The notes under the pieces: generated by a model | What the model saw: only the letters and a program-made list of their open reading frames with translations | What the model was told of the DNA's origin: nothing | The model's database searches: none | In this document: positions 1 to 7,252 of the stretch, piece after piece | Layout: every line of letters begins with the position of its first letter | Position numbering within the stretch: position 1 is the stretch's first letter | Position numbers and translations under genes: made by a program | Assembly: GCA_963581435.1 (NCBI GenBank) | Contig: CAUZOL010000313.1 | Span: 1 to 8,328 of the forward strand | Length of the DNA: 8,328 nt | Source: JABISG01 sp963581435 | Lineage (GTDB): Bacteria; Planctomycetota; Planctomycetia; Planctomycetales; Planctomycetaceae | Direction: 5' to 3'

Positions 1-80
1 CGACGCAACCGGACCCCGGCAGAGGGGCAGACTCACAACTCACGAAACGCGGACCAACACCAACCCGCTCACCCACACCC

Positions 81-93
81 ACCGCGTAGCGGT
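81..93. repeat. Short palindrome next to a C/A-rich tract
   Basis: ACCGC and GCGGT form a perfect 5-bp inverted repeat around a 3-base loop (GTA), directly after the C/A-rich stretch at 53-83. It could be a fragment of a dispersed extragenic palindromic element. Only one copy is visible in this window, so its repeat status is an inference. Confidence 0.3.
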
Positions 94-109
94 TTAGTTC
101 AACGGTCGT

Positions 110-124
110 TAAACGGTGTGTCCG
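110..124. repeat. 15-bp direct repeat, copy 1
   Basis: TAAACGGTGTGTCCG occurs here and again, identically, at 237-251, 127 bp away. A shorter related string (AACGGTGTCC) lies at 260-269. The copies fall outside any gene. They could be remnants of mobile-element ends or binding sites; nothing here decides between these. Confidence 0.55.
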
Positions 125-236
125 CGAATTGACGAGTTTAGCGGATAGAATCGGCCTCGAATCGTGTTTGGCCTATCTCAGATCGGCGCTGAGGTGATTG
201 AACGGGCCATTTCCTGCCCGAAATGGCGAGCAAGCG

Positions 237-251
237 TAAACGGTGTGTCCG
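237..251. repeat. 15-bp direct repeat, copy 2
   Basis: This is an exact second copy of the 15-mer at 110-124. It is followed 8 bases later by a partial third copy at 260-269 (AACGGTGTCC). The segment between the two full copies contains no recognisable gene. Confidence 0.55.
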
Positions 252-656
252 AGGAATCCAACGGTGTCCCCACGAGTCTTCGGTACGTCCGTGAGCGCTT
301 ACTCGAAGCCGCTTGGGGTTTGCCATCTGTGGTCAGTTGGGACGAAGCTGTAGAGGTCTCCTTTACCGCTTGCAGTTGAACGAAACGCTAAGCCGCGTCG
401 GTTTGTCCAACCTCTGCGAGTTGCCGTTCAGTCCAATTGCAGTTGTTGTTGTTGGCCTGAGCAGTTTCGTCGTAGCCGAGCATCGAACTGTTCACGTACT
501 CAATCTGAGGACAAAACGCGGATTCGCTTTTCATCCGTTTGCGAGCCGATCTGACCTCCGCAGGTTGATCTGCAAGATCACTTCACGGTGGTACTAAACG
601 CGGCGATTTCGTACATGCCCATACCAATTTCGCTCATGGCGTGGGCGTCCGGACGG

Positions 657-1961
657 TCATTGAGGTCGTCGGTGTTTCTTTCCGAATTCGGGAAACGGCG
701 CTGGAGCATTTTCGGGAAAGCGCTTCAGTATCATCTCAAGTCGTTGTCGACGGCCGGGAGCGATTTTGTCGAGCGGGCTGACTTTGGTCTGTTGGAGTGG
801 GTCTTTCGTGAGGTCATGAAAGTTTCCCTTGCTGTCAACAATGTGCTGCCAGTCGCGAATCATTCGGAAGTCGCCGATCTGAGAGAAGATCCAGTTCCGC
901 TTCTCGAAGGGATCTTCGCTGCCTCGCAGGCTGGGTACAAATGACCGTCCATCCAATGTCACGTCTTTAGGTGGAGCGGTCTTCGCCAGTTCGAGGAATG
1001 TCGGGTAGAGATCGGTAAAGTCGATCAGGTCTCGCGACACACGACCTCCCGACGTCAGAAAAGGGGCACGAACGATAAACGGTACATGAGCTCCCCGATC
1101 AGCTTCTCGGCCTTTTCCCTTTTCGAATGGTTTCCCATTCAGATTCCCTGCGGCCGCTGAACCGTTGTCTCCGGTGAAAACAATCAGCGTGTTGTGCGCG
1201 AGTCCTGCCTTATCGACGGCGTCAATCAGTTTACCGACGAGCTGATCCATGTAAGTGACGTTGCCGGCGTAGAGAGATTCATTGCCTCGCGGGGCATGAT
1301 CCTTGTTCAGTGGCGTTGTCGTATGTGGACCGTGAGTGAGCAGCATTGGGTAGTAGACGAGAAATGGTTTCTCCCTTTTGCGTCGGATGAAATCAATCAG
1401 GAAGGAGTTGATCGTGTCCGGGCCATATGACGCGGTCGCGCGACGACCGTTGGTCATGATGTGACCGTCCCAATAACGTTGCTTCGTTTCCGCATGGCCG
1501 GCTTCAACCCCAGTCCATACACAGTGTTCATCGAATCCGTGGTGTTTCAGAGCGTCTGACTGCTTTCCCAGATGATTGATCTGCCATTTGCCACCGATTG
1601 CCGTCACGTAGCCGGAATCGCGCAGAGCGCGTGCGAATGTTGTGAACTTTGTCCAGCTCAAGCCGTCACCGCCCCAGCGCGGAACGTCGTAGTGCTGAGT
1701 CCATCCGTGCCGAAACGGGTACTGTCCGGTGAGCAACGTCACTCGTGTTGGCGTACAGATTGGAGTACACCACGCTGTTTCGTATCGCACCCCCTGCTTC
1801 GCAAGTCTGTCGACATTTGGAGTTTGATGTTGCGCACCGTAGCAGCTCACCCAATCGCGTCCCATATCATCAACCATGATGAAGACGATGTTCGGTCGAT
1901 CATCTGCTCTTGCGGTCGCTGTAATCAGGCAAAGCGACAAAGCTATGAGAGTCGATTTCAT
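657..1961 (-). CDS. Secreted sulfatase (arylsulfatase family)
   Basis: This 434-residue protein belongs to the formylglycine-dependent sulfatases, which hydrolyse sulfate esters, and its length is normal for bacterial members. A Sec signal peptide covers about residues 1-19, ending ATARA. The metal ligands Asp31-Asp32 lie in IVFIMVDDMG. The sulfatase signature is at 67-79, with Cys69-Thr-Pro-Thr-Arg73; Cys69 would be converted to formylglycine by a maturation enzyme not encoded here. Lys125 in GKW, His210 in THGPH and Asp265-Asn266 in TGDNG fit the other active-site positions. The usual His of GKWH is Gln127, a notable deviation. A C-terminal HDLTKDP segment (382-388) is typical of the family. 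The start codon overlaps the upstream stop as ATGA and has no clear ribosome binding site, so translation is probably coupled. In planctomycetes such enzymes are generally linked to sulfated polysaccharide use, but the substrate cannot be read from the sequence. Confidence 0.93.
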   Translation of the reverse strand: MKSTLIALSLCLITATARADDRPNIVFIMVDDMGRDWVSCYGAQHQTPNVDRLAKQGVRYETAWCTPICTPTRVTLLTGQYPFRHGWTQHYDVPRWGGDGLSWTKFTTFARALRDSGYVTAIGGKWQINHLGKQSDALKHHGFDEHCVWTGVEAGHAETKQRYWDGHIMTNGRRATASYGPDTINSFLIDFIRRKREKPFLVYYPMLLTHGPHTTTPLNKDHAPRGNESLYAGNVTYMDQLVGKLIDAVDKAGLAHNTLIVFTGDNGSAAAGNLNGKPFEKGKGREADRGAHVPFIVRAPFLTSGGRVSRDLIDFTDLYPTFLELAKTAPPKDVTLDGRSFVPSLRGSEDPFEKRNWIFSQIGDFRMIRDWQHIVDSKGNFHDLTKDPLQQTKVSPLDKIAPGRRQRLEMILKRFPENAPAPFPEFGKKHRRPQ

Positions 1962-4390
1962 TTGATGCGGAATGCCTCACTGGCGACGATTTGCTGAATG
2001 AGTTCCCGGAAGCCGTATTTGCGCTTCGGCATGGAAGAGACGATCTGGTCAATGTCGTCGCGATCAGCGAAGCTCAGGCGTCGGCCGAGCGCGTAGACAA
2101 AAAGCTTTTCGGTCAGGCACCGTGTGAACTGCTCCGGTCGATCGAGAAGGAATGTCTTGATGCCGCGTGGTCCGGGGATTTTCGTTCCGTCGGGCAGTTC
2201 GCCCGACGAATCAATCGGCAGTTTCTTGCTGTATCGCTCTCGCCAGGCACCAACGTAATCGTAGTTTTCCATCGACAGGCCGATTGGGTCGATCTTGCGG
2301 TGACATTCGTAACACGTGGGATTGTTGCGGTGCTTCTCCATTAACTGGCGGATGGTCGCTACGCCGCGCGTGTCAGGTTCGATCGGATCGATGTCCGGCG
2401 GAGGTGGATTGGGCGGCGTGCCCAACAGATTCTTGAGCACCCAGATCCCGCGGACAACGGGCTGCGTTTCGACTCCGTTTGAAGTCGCTGTGAGGATGCT
2501 GCCGTGTCCAAGTAAACCGCCTCGATGTGAACCCGGCTTGAGCGATACTTTCTGGAATTCCTCATGGTCAACATCGGGAATGCCGTAATGGCGTGCCAGC
2601 GCGGCATTGAGGAACGTGTAATTCGAATCGACAAACTCAAGGATGCTGCGATTCTCGTCCAGCACATGGGCGAAGAACAGCCGTGTCTCATTGCGCATCG
2701 CGTCTTCGAGGTTGTCTTCGTAGTAGGCACGGTTCTTTTCCGGATCAGGTGGCATTTCGCCGAGTTTACGCAAATCGAGCCACTGCCCTGCGAAGTTCTC
2801 GGCGAGCGAGGCAGATCTCGGATCCAAGAGCATTCGCTCGACGTGTTTTCGCAAAACCGCTGGGGCGTTCAGTTCGCTGCGATCGGCTGCGGCGCGAAGT
2901 TTGTCGTCGGGCATCGAACTCCAGAGGAAGTAGGAAAGTCGCGTCGCCAGCTCGTGGTCGCTCACCTTCCGGTTCTTAGATTCGGAAGGTATGGTCTCAG
3001 CAAGATACAGGAAATTCGGCGAAGTCAGGATCGCTCGGACGCCATACTTTGCGGCCGCCCAGAAATCACCGTGCTCCGCGAGATACTTCCGTGCCAATCT
3101 GAGGTAGGGCCCCATTTCTTCGCTGCTGACAGGCCGCCGGAAAGCCGCAGAAGCGACGCGCATCAATGACTCATCCAGGTAGCTGGTATCAGGTTTCTTC
3201 GGCGGGTCGGGAAAGAACCGAGCGAATCCTGCGGGTGGCCATTGACCGTAGAAGGGTCCTTCAATCCCCAAAGTCTGAACATGAAGTTCAGGTCCCGAGC
3301 CTACGTACATCTCCGGCGGATTGCGGATGGGATAAAGAGCGTCCTTGTTGTACTTGGGCAAGACCTTCCGCAGAATGCGCTTGAAGGAGCCATTCGGGCC
3401 GTTGGCCCAGTGCACATGAAAGGTAAACCCTTTCTCAAGCCAGACGCGATGTTCGATTGCGATCACCTTGTCGTCGGGAATTTCGTATTCGCCGATGATC
3501 CGCTGAGCAGTTGCCCCAAGCTTGCGTGAATCGATGGAAATGGACAACCGCATCGGCTCGTTCGAGTTGTATCGCAGGTCTTCATCTTTGTAGCGAGACT
3601 TTCTGCGAACCGCCTTCGCAGAGAATCGAATGATATACTCGCCGTCGGCGGGGACGCCCTTCTTCTTGTCGAGCGAGCGTAGTCCCAACGGTTGACGAAA
3701 CTTGATAAACAAACGTCCGGCTTCTTTGCGCCCTTCCTTATCGACAGTCACACCGCTTAGAACTTCCTGCGGCGAATCAACTCCAGCTTCACCTCCTGCC
3801 TGGTAATGGATCATCTGTGGCCGAGGCCCGGGCAGAATGGCTTTGTCCGCCACTTTGCGGGCTGCTTCAAGATAATTGCGGAGCAGATAGTCCGATGTCA
3901 CCAGACCTTCGCCAACGTTGTCAAATCCTTCCGTCGAGTCGTCTGCAGGAAAAGTGGTCGTGGGATCGAAGTCGACCATCTTCAGTTGAAACAGATCGCG
4001 AATCGTATTGCGATATTCGATGCGATTCAGACGACGCATCACAACTTTGCCAACGTTCTCCCGGGCGGCTTCGCGGGCCGTGGCAAGGACGGTCGTCAGA
4101 CGAGCAACAACTTGTTTCAGCTCGGCCTTCGTCGGTTGTTTTTCATCTTCCGGCGGCATTGCCGCCAGGTTCAGTTGGTCGAGGATCTCCTGAAGCAACT
4201 CGGCCTCTTTGGTGATGGCAATGTTTGAAGGCAACTGATCGAAACGACGATCGGCCTTCTGCGCCTTCGGTCCATGACAGCGAATACAATACGACTTGAG
4301 GAACGGCCGGAGGACGTCTTCGTTCTGATTGGCAGCCGTCGCGAAGCTGCCAGGCACGCCCAACATAGTTAGCAGCAGTAATATTCTCAT
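1958..4390 (-). CDS. DUF1592-family planctomycete c-type haem protein
   Basis: This 810-residue exported protein has the multi-domain order typical of planctomycetes. A Sec signal covers about residues 1-20. A planctomycete cytochrome C (PSCyt1-like) segment follows, with a haem motif CIRCH at 35-39. A DUF1587 region includes MRRLNRIEYRNTIRDLF at 118-134. A beta-rich middle section (about 195-385) could be a carbohydrate-binding-like module, which is inference. DUF1595 (about 405-468) and DUF1592 (about 478-605) come next. DUF1588 (about 622-720) holds a second haem motif, CYECH at 693-697, followed by KIDPIG. DUF1585 (about 733-808) ends in IVASEAFR. Two CxxCH sites imply covalent haem and a redox role outside the cytoplasm; the actual reaction is unknown. 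The start forms an ATGA overlap with the DUF1552 stop and the end overlaps the sulfatase start the same way. DUF1552/DUF1592 pairs are commonly adjacent, so the two probably act in one complex or pathway. Family assignment is secure, function is not. Confidence 0.92.
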   Translation of the reverse strand: MRILLLLTMLGVPGSFATAANQNEDVLRPFLKSYCIRCHGPKAQKADRRFDQLPSNIAITKEAELLQEILDQLNLAAMPPEDEKQPTKAELKQVVARLTTVLATAREAARENVGKVVMRRLNRIEYRNTIRDLFQLKMVDFDPTTTFPADDSTEGFDNVGEGLVTSDYLLRNYLEAARKVADKAILPGPRPQMIHYQAGGEAGVDSPQEVLSGVTVDKEGRKEAGRLFIKFRQPLGLRSLDKKKGVPADGEYIIRFSAKAVRRKSRYKDEDLRYNSNEPMRLSISIDSRKLGATAQRIIGEYEIPDDKVIAIEHRVWLEKGFTFHVHWANGPNGSFKRILRKVLPKYNKDALYPIRNPPEMYVGSGPELHVQTLGIEGPFYGQWPPAGFARFFPDPPKKPDTSYLDESLMRVASAAFRRPVSSEEMGPYLRLARKYLAEHGDFWAAAKYGVRAILTSPNFLYLAETIPSESKNRKVSDHELATRLSYFLWSSMPDDKLRAAADRSELNAPAVLRKHVERMLLDPRSASLAENFAGQWLDLRKLGEMPPDPEKNRAYYEDNLEDAMRNETRLFFAHVLDENRSILEFVDSNYTFLNAALARHYGIPDVDHEEFQKVSLKPGSHRGGLLGHGSILTATSNGVETQPVVRGIWVLKNLLGTPPNPPPPDIDPIEPDTRGVATIRQLMEKHRNNPTCYECHRKIDPIGLSMENYDYVGAWRERYSKKLPIDSSGELPDGTKIPGPRGIKTFLLDRPEQFTRCLTEKLFVYALGRRLSFADRDDIDQIVSSMPKRKYGFRELIQQIVASEAFRIK

Positions 4391-5664
4391 GTCAGCAGGT
4401 GATTCAGGTTTGAGGTGCTTGTGGAGAACGTGTCTCGTTCGACGCCCAGTTGTTGAAGGATCGTGACGAACAGATCCGACACGGCTCGGCCGTCGCGACC
4501 GGTGCGTTCGAAGCGATGGTGGTTTCCATTCTGGAAGCCGCCGCCGGCAACCATGATCGGAAGGTTGCGACTGGAATGCGCGCTGGCGTTGCCCATTCCG
4601 CTGCCGAACATCACAACAGTCGATTCCAGCAGCGATTGACCATCGGAGTCCGGCGTCTCTTTCAGCTTCTTCAGGAACCGCGAAAACTGAGCCGCGTAAA
4701 ACGTTTCGATGATCGCCAGCTCTTTGAGCAGCTCGGGGCGTTTCCCATGATGCGTCAGTGAGTGATATCCCAGCGAGATCCCGTCAAAGGGAAACATTCG
4801 ATTGCCGCCAGGGTGTCCGTAGCAGATGACATTCGTCGAATTCGTCTGCAAAGCGAGAACCATCAGGTCGTACATCACCGACGTGTTGTAGGGATATGCG
4901 AGATCCACAATCGTGTCGCCATCGTCACCGCCGCGGATGACATCATCACTGGCTTTCGGCTTGACGATGTTGATCCAGTCGGCCTGTCGTTTCAGCTTCA
5001 CTTCGACGCCTCGTATTGAAGTCAGAAACTGATCCAGTTTGCCCTGGTCAGCCTTCGCAAGACGCGTGTTGAGGCGTTTGGCATCCTGCCGAACGACATC
5101 CAGGATGCTCGCGTCTTCGTCAAGGAACTGCCGCGTCTGTTGTTTCGCCTTTGCGTTATCTTCAACGAACAGCTTCGCGAAAACCCTCGCTGGATCGCCG
5201 TCAGTCGGCAAAGTGATTCCGGCCCGCGACCACGAGATACCACCGGAACCAAGCCGCAACGACGAAAACCGTGTGGCCTGGCCAATGTTTTCAGCAAGAA
5301 GTTGATCCAGCGAATGCAATCGTTGCGGACGATCCTTCGTGTCCTTCAACTCGAAACCGTTGAGCAGCGTGTTGGCACATCCGTGCCCGCCGCCAACTCC
5401 GGGGTGATCCAGATTCGTGAAGATGGTCAGATCCCGTCGATGCGGCTCCAACGGTTTCAACAGAGGCGGCATGTCGTAATCGGCCCCTGTCTGTTCCGGG
5501 AAGAAGCCGCCCGGGTTCATACCGTAGTTCGGCGACACACAGACAAAGCGTTTCGCGTTTGCGCTCGATTTGCTTTCGTTTGCGGCATGCAACGAATCAA
5601 ACGCAGGCAACGCAATCGAAACACCAAGCCCGCGAAGAAAAGTGCGACGGTCAAGTTTGATCAT
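4387..5664 (-). CDS. Tat-exported DUF1552 (HXXSHH-type) protein
   Basis: This is a 425-residue protein of the DUF1552 family (Pfam HXXSHH), whose biochemical function is not established. The N-terminus has a twin-arginine signal, DRRTFLRG with Arg6-Arg7, then a hydrophobic stretch and a likely cleavage after LHA (residue 27), so it should be exported folded. The family's His motif appears as HSLTHH at 301-306, with Thr in place of the usual Ser. Conserved-looking glycine- and histidine-rich segments are GVGGGHGCAN (89-98) and GSGMGNASAHSS (354-365). I chose the ATG at 5664 because a purine-rich GGGGAGAGAG (5681-5672) lies 7 bases upstream and the Tat motif then sits at the N-terminus. The in-frame ATG at 5688 would add 8 residues and lacks these features. 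The stop overlaps the downstream haem-protein start (ATGA), indicating coupled expression. The protein probably works with that partner in the periplasm or envelope. Confidence 0.9.
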   Translation of the reverse strand: MIKLDRRTFLRGLGVSIALPAFDSLHAANESKSSANAKRFVCVSPNYGMNPGGFFPEQTGADYDMPPLLKPLEPHRRDLTIFTNLDHPGVGGGHGCANTLLNGFELKDTKDRPQRLHSLDQLLAENIGQATRFSSLRLGSGGISWSRAGITLPTDGDPARVFAKLFVEDNAKAKQQTRQFLDEDASILDVVRQDAKRLNTRLAKADQGKLDQFLTSIRGVEVKLKRQADWINIVKPKASDDVIRGGDDGDTIVDLAYPYNTSVMYDLMVLALQTNSTNVICYGHPGGNRMFPFDGISLGYHSLTHHGKRPELLKELAIIETFYAAQFSRFLKKLKETPDSDGQSLLESTVVMFGSGMGNASAHSSRNLPIMVAGGGFQNGNHHRFERTGRDGRAVSDLFVTILQQLGVERDTFSTSTSNLNHLLT

Positions 5665-5854
5665 GGCTAATCTCTCTCCCCAGGTCATTCGTACTGAATT
5701 CGACCAGCTTTGCCTTCAGCTTCTGTTTCAATTCGGCGCTCGGCGTGAATGAGTCATGGAACGTGTCCCCTCTTAGTCTGTTAGAACTGAAACTCCTCGC
5801 AGCATCATGCGATGGCTCATTCGTCTTGAATTCATGGTTCTCTTTTTCCGTTCC
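5665..5854 (-). other. Gap between FecR gene and DUF1552 gene
   Basis: This 190-bp stretch separates the regulatory pair from the three exported proteins. It ends with the GGGGAGAGAG ribosome binding site for the DUF1552 gene. A GGAAC string directly after the FecR stop (5854-5850) resembles an ECF-type -35 element, but I see no matching -10 at the right distance, so an internal promoter is unproven. Two open stretches here are reported as findings: a 67-codon frame continuing in phase from the FecR gene, and a 20-codon ATG frame at 5773-5835. Confidence 0.5.
5672..5681 (-). promoter_or_regulatory. Ribosome binding site deciding the DUF1552 start
   Basis: The purine run GGGGAGAGAG on the minus strand ends 7 bases before the ATG at 5664. 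It falls inside the extra eight codons of the alternative ATG at 5688, which argues for the shorter protein beginning MIKLDRR. Confidence 0.6.
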
Positions 5855-7252
5855 TTATTCTACCGCGGATGCCTGCACAACAACACGAATTTGATCGACA
5901 GCCGATCCTGCAGATAAGTCCAGCGATAAGATTCGCCGATCTTGGCTAAGTGTGACGACATCGCGACCAGAATCGGGAAGATCGTCGGGGCGTGTTGGCT
6001 CGATGCCACGTTGAGTTTTGGGGTACTCGCCACGCGGATGGCCCAACACGTCATCTGTCATGTCAAGCTTCGCCGTACTGCCGATCAAGCCGACAATGGG
6101 CCGATCGAAAGTTAACTGCCCCATCACGCGGGTCTTGTTGGGGTCTTTCTTTTGTAAGCGGCCGATTGGATCGAGTTGTAACAGGTAACTACGCACTCGA
6201 CGGCCTGCGCTAATCGATTTCCGTTCCTTGCGATGTATGCGTTGGTATTGTCCAGGCTCGTCAAGATCGACCAATATCTCCGTCTCCAACACAACGCCGC
6301 TTCGTTCTGCGAAGACGAGAATATGATCGCTATCCTCGTAGCGGCCAGGCACGAAATCCGGACCTGGAGAAACGAACTTCATCAAGCCGGTGGTTTGTAG
6401 CACTCCCGAGTTGATCGGCCAGGCATCCTCATATCGATTCGTCTCGTAGGCCACGTATTCGATCGAATTGTCGCGAGCTCGCGTCCGAACCGCCTTTCCT
6501 TCCTTGATTCTTTGCGCCTCTGATTGCGGATCGCGTCCTGAGAGAGTCACCTCAACCTCTCCTTCGAAGACACAGACATCCGTTTCGCCATCCGCACCGA
6601 CTGTAACGCCGAAAGCCGTACCGAGATCAACAACGTCCAACGATGGGGTCAATACTTCAAAGCCGATTGCAGAGTCGGGAATGTGAGCTGTTAAAATCCC
6701 GTGATTCAGACGCGTCTGCTTCGCGTCCAGGATTTCAAAATTTGCCGGCCCCTGGAGTGTGACTGTCGCTCCATTCGCGAAATCCAACCGCGCAATGCCG
6801 GCGTCCAATCGCAGAACCCCCGTGCCAATTGCGTCACCTCGTGATCGCTCCTGATCCGTCCAACGGGCATTTGATTGATATGCGATTCTGGCGATTGGAG
6901 CATTCGGTTTGCTTGGGCTCAGGAACATGAATGCCAAGGAAGCTGCTGCCGCCAACGCGACAGCGACAATCGCAAAGCCGAATCGCGTTCTCCGTGGGCG
7001 ATCAGAAGCCTGGGCGAGACGCGGTTCAGACGTGTCTTCCTGCGTATCTGCACTGAATGCCTTCAAAGCTTCCCGCTGTATGCCACGCCGTTGCAGCGAA
7101 CGCCGCAGATCGCTGTGAATTTCTGCGCGTTCGACGAACTCCTGCATATTGTGATTCGATTCAAGCCACGAAATCACATGCGACGATTCATCGTGTGAGG
7201 CCTCTCCGTCAAGGAAGCGATCGAGCAGTTCGTTGGTTACATCCATTATCAT
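5855..7252 (-). CDS. FecR-domain membrane protein with C-terminal extension
   Basis: This 465-residue protein looks like the anti-sigma/signalling partner of the adjacent sigma factor. The N-terminal part (1-85) is cytoplasmic-type, with an opening (NELLDRFLDGEAS, 7-19) often seen in anti-sigma-like planctomycete proteins. One membrane segment spans about 91-112. The FecR domain covers about 118-235, with GVLRLDAGIARLDFANGA (145-162), LQGPANFEI (166-174), a VDLGTAFGV block (208-216) and VFEGEVEV (228-235). Residues about 285-465 form a separate extension with RSYLLQLDPIG (354-364), GQLTFDRPIVGLI (378-390) and DQIRVV (453-458). It resembles a domain I recall from secreted PEP-CTERM-type proteins. 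The ATG at 7252 overlaps the sigma stop (ATGA). A GAGGA (7260-7256) is 3 bases before it but 9 bases before a second in-frame ATG at 7246, so the true start may be residue 3. What signal the outer part senses is unknown. Confidence 0.88.
   Translation of the reverse strand: MIMDVTNELLDRFLDGEASHDESSHVISWLESNHNMQEFVERAEIHSDLRRSLQRRGIQREALKAFSADTQEDTSEPRLAQASDRPRRTRFGFAIVAVALAAAASLAFMFLSPSKPNAPIARIAYQSNARWTDQERSRGDAIGTGVLRLDAGIARLDFANGATVTLQGPANFEILDAKQTRLNHGILTAHIPDSAIGFEVLTPSLDVVDLGTAFGVTVGADGETDVCVFEGEVEVTLSGRDPQSEAQRIKEGKAVRTRARDNSIEYVAYETNRYEDAWPINSGVLQTTGLMKFVSPGPDFVPGRYEDSDHILVFAERSGVVLETEILVDLDEPGQYQRIHRKERKSISAGRRVRSYLLQLDPIGRLQKKDPNKTRVMGQLTFDRPIVGLIGSTAKLDMTDDVLGHPRGEYPKTQRGIEPTRPDDLPDSGRDVVTLSQDRRILSLDLSAGSAVDQIRVVVQASAVE

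Larger units (their letters stand above)
1..656. other. Gene-free region downstream of the sulfatase
   Basis: No open frame here has a recognisable domain or a convincing ribosome binding site. The left part (53-83) is a strongly C/A-biased stretch with only one G and one T, followed at 81-93 by a small palindrome. A 15-bp direct repeat occurs at 110-124 and 237-251. Two short minus-strand open frames (388-534 and 578-709) follow the sulfatase stop and are reported as findings only. A weak hairpin at 566-580 (6-bp stem, 3-base loop) has no T-tract, so I cannot point to a rho-independent terminator for the operon. I see no tRNA, rRNA or CRISPR structure. Confidence 0.6.

Noticed and set aside
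14..27. CCCC-GGCAGA-GGGG inverted repeat as a terminator
   Set aside because: The stem is 4 bp with no T-tract and lies more than 600 bases past the last gene.
138..326. 62-codon minus-strand open frame across the repeat region
   Set aside because: Arg-rich with no motif, no ribosome binding site, and it runs through the repeated 15-mer; most likely a chance frame.
566..580. Hairpin TGATCT-GCA-AGATCA downstream of the sulfatase
   Set aside because: The stem is only 6 bp, AT-rich and not followed by a T-tract on the minus strand, so it is not supported as a terminator.
2564..3169. A 201-codon plus-strand open frame inside the haem-protein gene
   Set aside because: It is antisense to a gene with clear domains and haem motifs and has no recognisable motif of its own. 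Several similar long antisense frames across 700-7200 are explained the same way.
5665..5688. Upstream ATG at 5688 as the start of the DUF1552 protein
   Set aside because: It would put eight extra residues before the Tat motif and place the purine-rich ribosome binding site inside the gene; the ATG at 5664 fits better.
5850..5854. GGAAC string after the FecR stop as an ECF -35 element
   Set aside because: No plausible -10 element lies 15-18 bases downstream, and a five-base match is expected often by chance.
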